Source of the DNA: Pseudomonadota bacterium
Lineage (GTDB): Bacteria > Pseudomonadota > Gammaproteobacteria > Burkholderiales > Burkholderiaceae_C
Length of the DNA: 17,454 bases
Assembly: GCA_023438115.1 (NCBI GenBank)
Contig: JAEZEB010000094.1
Coordinates: 1-17,454, forward strand
Direction: 5' to 3'
Below the pieces are notes generated by a model, which did no database searches, was not told the DNA's origin, and was given only the letters and a program-made list of their open reading frames with translations. The translations under genes and the position numbers were made by a program. Below are positions 6,226 to 14,013 of this stretch, in pieces (within the stretch, counting starts at the first letter, position 1; the number at the start of each line of letters is the position of its first letter).

Positions 6226-9200
6226 TCAGTCGCCGTTCAGCTCGCGCCACGAGATGCGGCGGCTCGGGCTGCTGCCGCCCGCATAGGGCAGGTCCTGCAG
6301 GTTGGTCTGGCCCATGTCGGTGCCCACGCCGCCCACGCCGCCGCCGGACGTGCGGATCAGTGCCTGGATCTTGCCGCCCTGGGTCCGGACCACCGCCGGT
6401 CGGGTTGCCACGCAGGTGCACAGCTCCTCCCCGATCACGCCGTGGGTGCCGGAGATCGCACCACCGGTGCGGTAGTCGAGGTAGTAGACGTCGCTCTTGG
6501 CGTCCACGCCCTGCTCCTCGTCGTCGCATCCCATCAGCGTCGCGGCCGTCAGCGATTGCGGGCGGATGGTGGTGAAGGTCAGCGTGCCCAGCGCCAGCTG
6601 CGGGTCGGTGGCCGAGCGCTCGCCCGCGCTGATGAAGTCGATGTACCAGCCGTTGCGCACGCTCCAGTCGACGCTGTGGCCGGTGCCAAGGCGGACGATC
6701 TGGCCGGGATCGCAGATGCTGGTGGGCGCGCCGGCGGGGCAGGGGCCCAGCTCATAGCTCTGCTTCACGAACTCGCTGCCGTTCGCGCGCGGGGTCGTCA
6801 GCGTCGTGGAGTCCTGCTTGTCCTTGACGGCGTAGAAGGAGTTCACGGTCTTGGTCGCGAGGTCGGACACGCCCAGGTACTGGCCCGTGCCGACGAAGAC
6901 CACCGGGTGGGTGTCGATCGTGGCCACCAGCGGCCGGGCGGTGATCGGCTGGGCCACGCCGGTGGGCGTCTTGAACTCGATGAGCTTGTGGGCATCCTTG
7001 CCCGCGGCGCCGATGTTGCCGTTGACGTCGAAGCGCCAGAGGTTGCCCAGCAGGTCGCCGCCGTAGATGCGCGCCACGGTGTTGTTGGTCTCCGCCGTGG
7101 GAGCGTGGGCGGAGATCCGCGCCAGGCCAGCGGGGTTGGACGCGCTGCCCGCGCCGGTGGAGATCGTGTCGATGAGCGCGCCGGTCTTCGCGTTCAGCAC
7201 GAACACGCGCCCGATGCCGTCGGCGTTGTTGTAGCCCGAGGAGACGAACACCACCCAGCGGCCGTTCTCCAGCTTGCCGATGCGCGGGTTGCCGTAGGAG
7301 TAGCCCAGTTCCGGCGCCGAGAACTCCCAGAGGAACGTGGGCGACGCCGGATCGGTGACGTCCAGGGCGTAGTACGACTGGCCGCCCTGGTTCATGCCGC
7401 CCACGAGGATCGTGCGCCACTCGCTTGCCGAGCAGGTGGAGCTCGGCGCGCTCGGGCAGATGTCGCCGGTCTCCGCGGTGCCGTCGACGAAGTAGCGGTG
7501 CTTGTTGTTGTAGTCGATGTCGGCCAGCAGGTGCAGGTCCGGCAGCAGGGAGGGCGGAATGAAGGCCCAGCGCTCCTGGCCGGTGATCGCGTCGAACGCA
7601 TGCAGCATGCCGTCGTTGGCGCCGACGTACACGGTGGCCGCGCGGTTCGCCTTCGCCGCCTTGAAGTCCGCATAGCCGGCGTCCGAGTACCGGAAGGGGG
7701 GCTGCTTCACGTACTCCGCTTCCGAGGACACGATGTCCCCGAGAACCCGGGCGCGCTGGCGGAAGTAGGTGCCTTCGTTGCTGCGGTCGCCGCGCAGGAA
7801 GTCGACCAGGGCCTGGCCCGAGGCGCTGGCCTTGGCAGCGTCGTTCAGGCAGGTGGCGCCCGTGACGCAGAACTGCGACAGGCCCTGGGCGGCCGACACA
7901 TAGTTGATGTGCGGCATGGTGAAGAAGGCGCGCTGCGCGGCGCTCAGGCCGTCCCAGGTGAAGGGCACCAGGCTGGAGCCCTGCGCCGTGTAGATCGTGC
8001 GGTTGATGGGCGTGCCGGCCAACTGGGTCGTGTTCTGCGTGTCGTCGCCGCCGAACGCCGCACCGGTGGTGTACTCGGTGTTCACGACGTAGCAGGCGCC
8101 GTCGTACTTGAACGCGTCGCCCGCCTTCAGGGCCCGGCCGGCCTGCCACGGGGTGGTCGCGCAATCCAGCAGCTGCATCGCCGACCATTGCTGCTCGCCG
8201 GGGGTGCCGGAGGCGTCGAGCTGCTGCATGATCAGTTCGCCGTACCACTCGATGGACCGGTAGGAGGAGCTGAAGACGTAGTTGTCGGCCGGCGTGACGT
8301 TCGGGTTGCTGCTGGCCGCCGCGGCCGCGGTGCCGGGCCGGGGGGTCAGCGTGATCTGGCCCAGCACGTTGGTCAGCGCGTCCGCGAGCGATTGCGGGTC
8401 GGTCGCGCTGAAGTAGGTGCCGTGCCCGTTCACCGCCGCGTGCCACAGGTCGTCGATGTTGGCGGTCGAATCGTCTGACGGGATCGACCAGGTGCAGCTG
8501 CTGCCGCTGTTCATCCAGGAGCAGATGCCGGTGGACGGGCTGGCGATGCTGCCGTTGGCCACCGCATAGAAGTCACCGGAAGGCTGGGTCCAGTAGTCCG
8601 GCGAGTACACGCGCTGGCCGACCAGGTTGTTCTGGTACTGGGAATAGACCATCTGGCCCTGCACGCCCAGGCCCAGCGTGTGGGTGGTCATGTGCTGCGC
8701 CGGGTTGGTGTCGCGTCCGTAGGCGATGACGTTGTTGGTGCAGAGGTCGCTGGGCGTCGTCGCCGGCGGGATGACAGGGCCCACGCAGGTTCCGGTTCCG
8801 TTTTCGCCGGTGGTGCTCGCCGGGTCCCGCAGGTCGGTGTAGTAGTAGTACGCCGCGACGTCGGCCAGCGTATTGCTCGTGCCGCCGCTGGTCGTGGCGT
8901 TGCATTCGCGCGCCACGTCGACGGTGTAGTTCGGCCCGGTACTCGGAGCACGCGGCGTGCAAGAACCGATGTTCGACCAGCCGCTCCAGTTTTCGTACCC
9001 GCACTCGGTGTACTGCCCGTTGGCGCCCGGGTTCGTGGCCTGGCAGCTGGTGACGGTGCTCCAGTTGCCGGCGGTGGTGCTGCAGTTCCGGTAAGCGACG
9101 GCGGGGTAGTTGTCGCCGTCGTAGGCCGGCGAGCAGGTGGCGGTGGGCGCGCTCGTCGACCAGCTGTAGCCGCACTCCACGGTGACGCCGGTGGAGGCGT

Positions 9201-11277
9201 TGTGCGACGGGGTGCACGAGGTCACCGTGGTCCAGCCGGTGACGACCGCCGTCTGGCAGTTGCGTGCCACATCCACGTTATAGGGGTTCCTGGTGTCGCG
9301 GCCCTGCGCCGAGCAGGAGCTGACGCTCTCCCAGGCCGACCAGTTCGAGTAGCGGCATTCGGCGCGCGTCGAGCCGCTGGTGTCGGTGGCGCAGTAGTTC
9401 GTATTGGTCCAGTCCGTCCAGTTCCTGCCGCTGTTGGTCGACGTCCTGGTCTGCAGGAAGGATTCCTGCTGCTGGATGCGGATCGTGCGCGTCTGCAGCA
9501 CGCCCTTCTGGGCCGACTGCGTCACCGTGCGCTTGCGCAGCTTGGCCGTGCGCTGCTGCGCCGTCTGCGAGGCGCCGTCGTTGTAGGGGCGGGGCAGCAG
9601 GCCGTCGACGTTGCCGATGGAGGTGGAGCCGTCCAGCTTGGTGCCCGCGGCGCCGTTCCAGAAGCCGTCGGTGGAGAGGATGGTGTAGTTCTTCTGGCAG
9701 GAGAACTGCAGCGGGTCCTCGACCGTCACGTTGTTGACCCTCGACCCGTTCAGCTTGCCGGCGTAGATCCGTCCCGCGGTGGACAGGGCGCGGCGCAGGG
9801 GCGTGCCGTCCTCGGGCTCCGCCTGCAGCATGCGGCTGAACCAGGCGAACTTGTGCGAGCCGTCGAAGTCCTTGATGTTGACGAAGTCGGAGCCCGTATT
9901 GTTGTTCAGCGTGAGGTAGCCGACGCGGTAGCGCGTCTTGCCCTCGGCGATGTCCTCGTCCGAATCCAGCGACGAGAAGGCAAGCGACGTCGCCGTCTTC
10001 ATCATCTGCATCCGGGTGCGGTAGTACGCCCACCAGTTGGCGTAGTTGGTCATCTCCTCCTGGTACGTGCAGGTGTCGCCCGCGCAGTCCGTGCGTGCCG
10101 GATGCTTGGTGTTCGTGCCCGGGTAGGGGTAGCTGTTCACGTCGGGGGTGATGACCGTCAGCAGGTTCTCGCCCGGGACGGCCCCGGAGCTCTGGCCGTC
10201 GCCGTCATGCCAATCGGGCAGCGGCGCCTTCGAGCGCGCGAAGCCGCCGGTGGTGCTGGTGTCGCCGGAGGTGATGCTGAAGCTCAGCGAGCCCGTGTAG
10301 CTGACGGCCGGCGTCGCGGAGGTGACGCCGGGCGCGTAGATGCGCACCGACCGGCCGCTGGAGCTGGCCGTGTAGCCGACGACCTGGCAGTTGCCGCCGG
10401 AAGGATTGCCCATGGTGCAGGCGTTGATGCGGCTGGCGACCGCGCTGGCCACGTCGTTGTTGCTCGAAGAACTGCCGGTGGCGCTCGAAAGGATCTCCTT
10501 CGAGTTCACCTTGATGCTGGTCACCTTGGCGCTGCTCGCGCCGCTGAAGGTGATGGTGACCAGTCGCGGCACGGGCATCCGCGGGTACCTGTAGGTGCTC
10601 GTCCAGAGGCCGCGGCAGGTGCTCAGGCTGGTGTTGCTGCACCAGCGCAACGGCGCCGGGTACTGGAAGTTGCCGGTGGGCACGGCGGTGGCGGTGCAGT
10701 TGGACAACGCCGGCGAATCGCAGTATTCGCCCGCGACCGCGGTGAAGAAGAAGGCGCTGTTCTGGAGGTTGCTCTTGCTGCTGGACTGGACGCCGTAGCC
10801 GTCGTTGGGCACCGACTTCCAGTTGGGCGAGGCGGCACTGGCGTTCCAGTCGCCGCCGGTGGTGTTGGACCGGCCCGTCATGCTCGGGTACTTGGCCGTG
10901 TCCTTGGCACCGTCGGCGGTGAAGGTCACCGGGGGCTTGTAGTGCACGGCCGGGTTGTAGGCGACGCCGTTGAAGGCGGCGTTCTTCCTGAAGTAGTCCG
11001 GCAGCGACGAGTAGTTGGACGGGCGGGAGTTCGCCCAGTCGGGCAGGTAGTCCCAGTCCATGGACCCGGAGTCGTCCAGCACCATCAGGATGTTCGGCTT
11101 CACGTCCACCGCGGAGCCGACGGAGAAGGTGGGGAGCGGGACGTTCGACAGGTCCGTGGGGTCGGCGAGAACGGCCAGCGGGAGGCTGCCCGCGATGCCG
11201 ACCGCCAGCGCGAGCAGGCGTTTGCGCGCGGGCCCGGCCGCTCGCGCGGCGTTACATTGCGATATGGGATTGAACAT
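6226..11277 (-). CDS. pilY1: PilY1-type type IV pilus tip adhesin with Trp/Cys repeats
   Basis: A 1683-residue secreted protein, larger than the roughly 1160 residues of Pseudomonas PilY1. A Sec signal peptide (RKR at 18-20, hydrophobic 21-37, likely cleavage after LAVLA, residue 38) leads into a vWA-like domain with MIDAS residues DDSGS (68-72), probable Thr492 in DGTPL and Asp537 in STDGFWN. A beta-rich insert sits at about 239-345. Residues 580-618 contain two LQTRT copies, and 619-797 hold three tandem Trp/Cys double modules. The C-terminal half is the PilY1 beta-propeller: VGANDGMLHAFDA (near 1216), FVDGTAETGD, GYNNADGIGRVFVLN, YGGDLLGNLWRFD (near 1405) and the end motif RRISWREL. PilY1 helps prime pilus assembly, counters retraction and mediates adhesion. 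The ATG at 11277 lies inside the pilX 3' end (26-bp overlap) and has a GAGG ribosome site about 10 bases upstream. Confidence 0.95.
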   Translation of the reverse strand: MFNPISQCNAARAAGPARKRLLALAVGIAGSLPLAVLADPTDLSNVPLPTFSVGSAVDVKPNILMVLDDSGSMDWDYLPDWANSRPSNYSSLPDYFRKNAAFNGVAYNPAVHYKPPVTFTADGAKDTAKYPSMTGRSNTTGGDWNASAASPNWKSVPNDGYGVQSSSKSNLQNSAFFFTAVAGEYCDSPALSNCTATAVPTGNFQYPAPLRWCSNTSLSTCRGLWTSTYRYPRMPVPRLVTITFSGASSAKVTSIKVNSKEILSSATGSSSSNNDVASAVASRINACTMGNPSGGNCQVVGYTASSSGRSVRIYAPGVTSATPAVSYTGSLSFSITSGDTSTTGGFARSKAPLPDWHDGDGQSSGAVPGENLLTVITPDVNSYPYPGTNTKHPARTDCAGDTCTYQEEMTNYANWWAYYRTRMQMMKTATSLAFSSLDSDEDIAEGKTRYRVGYLTLNNNTGSDFVNIKDFDGSHKFAWFSRMLQAEPEDGTPLRRALSTAGRIYAGKLNGSRVNNVTVEDPLQFSCQKNYTILSTDGFWNGAAGTKLDGSTSIGNVDGLLPRPYNDGASQTAQQRTAKLRKRTVTQSAQKGVLQTRTIRIQQQESFLQTRTSTNSGRNWTDWTNTNYCATDTSGSTRAECRYSNWSAWESVSSCSAQGRDTRNPYNVDVARNCQTAVVTGWTTVTSCTPSHNASTGVTVECGYSWSTSAPTATCSPAYDGDNYPAVAYRNCSTTAGNWSTVTSCQATNPGANGQYTECGYENWSGWSNIGSCTPRAPSTGPNYTVDVARECNATTSGGTSNTLADVAAYYYYTDLRDPASTTGENGTGTCVGPVIPPATTPSDLCTNNVIAYGRDTNPAQHMTTHTLGLGVQGQMVYSQYQNNLVGQRVYSPDYWTQPSGDFYAVANGSIASPSTGICSWMNSGSSCTWSIPSDDSTANIDDLWHAAVNGHGTYFSATDPQSLADALTNVLGQITLTPRPGTAAAAASSNPNVTPADNYVFSSSYRSIEWYGELIMQQLDASGTPGEQQWSAMQLLDCATTPWQAGRALKAGDAFKYDGACYVVNTEYTTGAAFGGDDTQNTTQLAGTPINRTIYTAQGSSLVPFTWDGLSAAQRAFFTMPHINYVSAAQGLSQFCVTGATCLNDAAKASASGQALVDFLRGDRSNEGTYFRQRARVLGDIVSSEAEYVKQPPFRYSDAGYADFKAAKANRAATVYVGANDGMLHAFDAITGQERWAFIPPSLLPDLHLLADIDYNNKHRYFVDGTAETGDICPSAPSSTCSASEWRTILVGGMNQGGQSYYALDVTDPASPTFLWEFSAPELGYSYGNPRIGKLENGRWVVFVSSGYNNADGIGRVFVLNAKTGALIDTISTGAGSASNPAGLARISAHAPTAETNNTVARIYGGDLLGNLWRFDVNGNIGAAGKDAHKLIEFKTPTGVAQPITARPLVATIDTHPVVFVGTGQYLGVSDLATKTVNSFYAVKDKQDSTTLTTPRANGSEFVKQSYELGPCPAGAPTSICDPGQIVRLGTGHSVDWSVRNGWYIDFISAGERSATDPQLALGTLTFTTIRPQSLTAATLMGCDDEEQGVDAKSDVYYLDYRTGGAISGTHGVIGEELCTCVATRPAVVRTQGGKIQALIRTSGGGVGGVGTDMGQTNLQDLPYAGGSSPSRRISWRELNGD
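8887..9423 (-). repeat. Three tandem Trp/Cys double-module repeats inside pilY1
   Basis: Within PilY1, residues 619-797 consist of three copies of a two-part unit. Part A is exactly 25 residues each time (619-643, 680-704, 737-761), runs from a W-containing start through one cysteine and ends in EC-x-Y (ECRY, ECGY, ECGY). Part B is 36, 32 and 36 residues (644-679, 705-736, 762-797); it starts NWSAW, SWSTS or NWSGW, has a cysteine near position 11-12 and ends in VDVARNC, AVAYRNC or VDVAREC. Each part has two cysteines, twelve in all. The W-x-x-W pattern with paired cysteines is reminiscent of thrombospondin type 1 repeats, but homology to them is only suggested. The DNA copies are diverged. 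Confidence 0.85.
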
Positions 11278-11863
11278 AGCTTTCCGTCCTCTTGGGGCCC
11301 GAAACGCGCACCGTGATGCGGTAGTAGATCTGGGAAGAAGATTCGATCTGCAACTCGCCGGCCTCTTCGGAGTTGCCGGAGGCCTTGGTCACCGTCGGCG
11401 AGGCGACGCACATGCCGCCGGAACCTGGCGGCTGCGCATTGGCGCATTGCCGGTGCACCACGAAATAGATGTGGTTCTTGAATTCGTCCTCGCCGGCATC
11501 GAACGCCGCGGCGTCCAGGCTCGCCTGCCAGAACTGCTGCCAGCTCTGGCCCGCGGCGGGGCTGTCGGCGGGGCGCATGGAAGCGAAGTAGCCGTTGGTG
11601 GCGTCGTTCTCGTCGAGCTTGCCGTCGGCCATCTTCTGGCGCAGCATCGCCATCGCCCGCTCGATGCCCTTGTCGGCGGCGTGCGTCGCCGCCTGCTGGA
11701 AGGCGAGGTTGCCGGTGACCAGCGTCGCGGTGTCGACGGAGCGGATCATGGCGATGCCGGCCAGCGTGATGGCGACCAGCACGATGAGCGCGACCACCAG
11801 GACGAGGCCGCGCTGCGCGGCCCGCCCGATGCGGCGGAGTGAGGGGTGACGGCGCTTCAACAT
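11252..11863 (-). CDS. pilX: PilX-like minor pilin / assembly protein
   Basis: A 203-residue protein with the PilX N-terminus: a basic leader ending AAQRG (to Gly19), then the hydrophobic helix LVLVVALIVLVAITLAGIAMIR, followed by an alpha-helical segment with AFQQAATHAADKGIERAM. As in other PilX and GspK-type pseudopilins, the glutamate at mature position 5 is absent (Val24 here), consistent with a tip position in the pilus. Two cysteines (CANAQPPGSGGMC region) could form a disulfide. The ATG at 11863 overlaps the pilW stop in the form ATGTTGA (7 bases). The 3' end runs 26 bases into pilY1. PilX is expected to act with PilV, PilW and PilY1 in the minor-pilin priming complex. Confidence 0.9.
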   Translation of the reverse strand: MLKRRHPSLRRIGRAAQRGLVLVVALIVLVAITLAGIAMIRSVDTATLVTGNLAFQQAATHAADKGIERAMAMLRQKMADGKLDENDATNGYFASMRPADSPAAGQSWQQFWQASLDAAAFDAGEDEFKNHIYFVVHRQCANAQPPGSGGMCVASPTVTKASGNSEEAGELQIESSSQIYYRITVRVSGPKRTESYVQSHIAM

Positions 11864-12918
11864 CCCGATTGCGCTCCCATCCAGACCACGTTGCGCGTGG
11901 GTGCCAGGTTTTCGAAGGTCCTGTAGCGGTAGGACTGCCACGCGGGTTCGGCGCTCAGGTCGACCGGCGCCACTTCCAGGCCATCGTCGGTCCCCGCCCA
12001 GGCCGGAGGATCGCCGGTCACGACGGCGGCGACCCGCTGTCCGGTGGCGCTGATTTCCGTCTCGTATTGCGTGCTGCGGGCCACGAGGACGAAACGCACG
12101 CCGGGCGAGCGCGCCCAGCCGCAGGCCGTCGTGGGGCTGGTGCGGCTCCAGCTGTCGATGGCGCCGTCCATCGGGTTGACCGTGTCGTGGCCGTACTGCG
12201 CGCGCAGGCTGACGATGTTGCCGCCGATCGCGGGCCAGTTCACCGCGTTGTCGACGCTGCAATCCAGGCCGGCGGCCATCAGGTCGCAGGAGGTGAGCGC
12301 GCCATTGCGCACCGCGTAGGCGACGATGCGCGGCGTCTTGCCCATGTTGTGGAGGACGGTGGCGCCCGCGACGGCGGCGTTGACGGTGACGGTCATCGGG
12401 CCGACCGCCGTGACTTCCGCGAGCGTCAGGCCGGTGCCGCAGGCGCCGGTGCTGGCCACCACCTTGTCGCCGACCTCGAAGGCCGAAGGGGCCTGCACCG
12501 TGTACTCGGAGCCGTCGACGGAGTAGACGATGTTGCCTTCCGGCTGGCCGTTGTCGTTTCCGTAGAAGACCACCATGGTGTCCGTGTTGGCGTCGCCGAC
12601 CGGGATGAGGGCCACCGGCGGGTTGATCACCACCGGCGCGAGGGTGATCACCTTGGTGTTGGGGAGCGTCAGGTTGCAGCCCAGCAGCGTCATGGCGTTG
12701 ATGCCGTAGCCGGCCTGCACCAGGTCGCGCTGCATCATGTGCATCATCACGGCGCCGTTGCTCAGCGCCTCGTTGCCACCGGTGCCGGTGCGGGTGCGGT
12801 CCTCGGAGGTGAGCAGCACCTCCATCATGATGACCACGCCGATCATGGCGATGAGCATCCCGATGAGGACCTCGATGAGCGAGAAGCCGCGCTGGCGGTT
12901 GATGTGCGAGGTTCTCAT
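11857..12918 (-). CDS. pilW: PilW-like minor pilin
   Basis: A 353-residue minor pilin, the typical size of PilW. The prepilin leader is 11 residues (MRTSHINRQRG) with cleavage before FSLIEVLIG, so the mature protein starts with Phe and has Glu at position 5, as needed for processing by PilD and helix packing. The N-terminal helix continues through MLIAMIGVVIMMEVLL. Downstream segments such as ALSNGAVMMHMMQRDLVQAGYG are characteristic of PilW. Several cysteines in the large C-terminal domain (for instance LLGCNL, TSCDLMAAGLDC and the final SGC) suggest disulfides. It overlaps pilV by ATGA and pilX by 7 bases, in the conserved pilV-pilW-pilX-pilY1 order. Confidence 0.92.
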   Translation of the reverse strand: MRTSHINRQRGFSLIEVLIGMLIAMIGVVIMMEVLLTSEDRTRTGTGGNEALSNGAVMMHMMQRDLVQAGYGINAMTLLGCNLTLPNTKVITLAPVVINPPVALIPVGDANTDTMVVFYGNDNGQPEGNIVYSVDGSEYTVQAPSAFEVGDKVVASTGACGTGLTLAEVTAVGPMTVTVNAAVAGATVLHNMGKTPRIVAYAVRNGALTSCDLMAAGLDCSVDNAVNWPAIGGNIVSLRAQYGHDTVNPMDGAIDSWSRTSPTTACGWARSPGVRFVLVARSTQYETEISATGQRVAAVVTGDPPAWAGTDDGLEVAPVDLSAEPAWQSYRYRTFENLAPTRNVVWMGAQSGC

Positions 12919-13385
12919 TGTCCGATCTGGGCCTGGACGTCGTAGCGGTGGGGGGCCTCGTCTTCCGGATCGCCCGGCGCCCGCCAGAAGATGGAAATCG
13001 TCACGATGCCGTCGGCATCGACGTTGACCGTGGGTTCGGTGGGGGAGCTGGGCTCCACGCCCGGCAGCGTCTCCGCCACTTTCTCGAGCCATTCCTGGTA
13101 GCCGGCGCAGGTGGCGGCCGTGTCGCAGGTGTTGAAGCGGGTCTGCAGCGGGTTGAGCGCCCGGTTGCTGGTCCACATGGTGCCGATCAGCTGGTTGGCG
13201 AGGTGGGCCGCCTCGGCGCGGTAGCGCGCGTCGGTCGATTGCTTCACCGCGGTGGCCTGCATCCCGACCACGCCGAGGATGCCGATCGAGAAGATCAGGA
13301 TGGCGATGAGCGCTTCGAGCAGCATGACGCCGCCCTGCTGCCTGCGGGTGCCCTGCTTCGGGCGTGCGGTGCGGATCGCTGGCAT
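12915..13385 (-). CDS. pilV: PilV-like type IV pilus minor pilin
   Basis: A 156-residue minor pilin of the PilV class. A rather long basic leader of 19 residues (ending RRQQGG) precedes the cleavage site G|VMLLE, giving mature Val1 and Glu5; the helix continues ALIAILIFSIGILGVVGMQATAVKQS, which is the PilV signature. A cysteine pair (NTCDTAATC) lies in the globular region. The ATG at 13385 is preceded by a strong purine-rich ribosome site (GGAGAGAGG) that begins within the stop codon of the upstream fimT-like gene, and the end overlaps pilW by ATGA. PilV works with PilW, PilX and PilY1 in initiating pilus assembly. Confidence 0.92.
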   Translation of the reverse strand: MPAIRTARPKQGTRRQQGGVMLLEALIAILIFSIGILGVVGMQATAVKQSTDARYRAEAAHLANQLIGTMWTSNRALNPLQTRFNTCDTAATCAGYQEWLEKVAETLPGVEPSSPTEPTVNVDADGIVTISIFWRAPGDPEDEAPHRYDVQAQIGQ

Positions 13386-13395
13386 GGCCTCTCTC

Positions 13396-14013
13396 CTAGC
13401 AGGCTCGGGGGTCGCCGCTGCCGGCAGCCACGGCAGGGTCGCACATGCGTATCTGTCCCGACGCGGTGACGACGAGGGACAGGCAACGCATCTCGCCGCC
13501 GTCAGCCACGCAGGCGCCGCCGGCGGGGTTGCTGACCAGGAAGACCGCGTTGTTGCCCGGGGGCAGGGTGTCGGCCGTCACGCGGCCGAGCGACGTGAAG
13601 CGCAGGCTGTCCTCGAAGACGGCCGTACCGGCGGGCGTGCCGCTCGCCACGGCGATCTGCGAAGTTTCCACCGTGGCATTGGGCGTTCCCTCGTCGGGGG
13701 GCCTGGACTGGATCAGCTCCGGGCAGACCTCCTCGCCGTCGACCACCGTGTTGTCGGCGGGATCGCAGCCGATCGACCAGCCGCCGGGTGCCACGAGTTC
13801 GAACTTGACGACCCGGTTGCGGCGCAGCGCCTCGGTGCGCGCGGCGACCAGGCCGTTCTGCAGCGCGTCGGCTGCCGTGCGGATCTGACGGTTCTGCATG
13901 CCCGTGACGAACGACGGCACGCCCAGCGTGAGGAGCAGGGCGGCCAGGGCCACCCCGACCATCAGCTCGATCAGGCTCATGCCCCGCTGCCGCGGGTGCC
14001 GGTAGCTCAGCAC
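13396..14013 (-). CDS. fimT: FimT/FimU (GspH family) minor pseudopilin
   Basis: A 205-residue pseudopilin of the GspH/FimT family. The best start is a GTG at 14013-14011, giving the 11-residue leader MLSYRHPRQRG and the processing site G|MSLIE, with Glu at mature position 5; the GTG overlaps the stop of the preceding pilin as GTGCTGA. The helix region ELMVGVALAALLLTLGVPSF is followed by the family block ALQNGLVAARTEALRRNR and a C-terminal SLVVTASGQIRMCDP, both typical of FimT. Six cysteines in the C-terminal domain could pair. In Pseudomonas the corresponding position in the cluster is held by fimT/fimU, so FimU is an equally valid name. No ATG gives a complete leader, because the first in-frame Met is the +1 residue itself. 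Confidence 0.88.
   Translation of the reverse strand: MLSYRHPRQRGMSLIELMVGVALAALLLTLGVPSFVTGMQNRQIRTAADALQNGLVAARTEALRRNRVVKFELVAPGGWSIGCDPADNTVVDGEEVCPELIQSRPPDEGTPNATVETSQIAVASGTPAGTAVFEDSLRFTSLGRVTADTLPPGNNAVFLVSNPAGGACVADGGEMRCLSLVVTASGQIRMCDPAVAAGSGDPRAC

Noticed and set aside
6752..8446. 564-codon minus-strand frame inside pilY1, considered as evidence of a frameshift
   Set aside because: The pilY1 frame is open throughout with conserved propeller motifs on both sides, and this alternative frame has shadow-type composition.
4933..8478. 1181-codon open frame on the plus strand, antisense to ribE, ribD and pilY1
   Set aside because: It is a shadow in high-GC DNA. Its translation is a low-complexity mix of Arg, Gly, Ala, Val, His and Asp without domains, and it lies opposite well-recognised genes.
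8887..9423. DNA tandem repeat or CRISPR-like array suggested by the repeating PilY1 modules
   Set aside because: The repetition is seen at protein level only. Nucleotide copies are diverged, there are no uniform spacers, and the region is an open coding frame.
8680..11316. 878-codon plus-strand open frame antisense to the pilY1 5' half
   Set aside because: Same reasons: biased composition, no recognisable motif, and the opposite strand carries a complete signal peptide and vWA-like domain.
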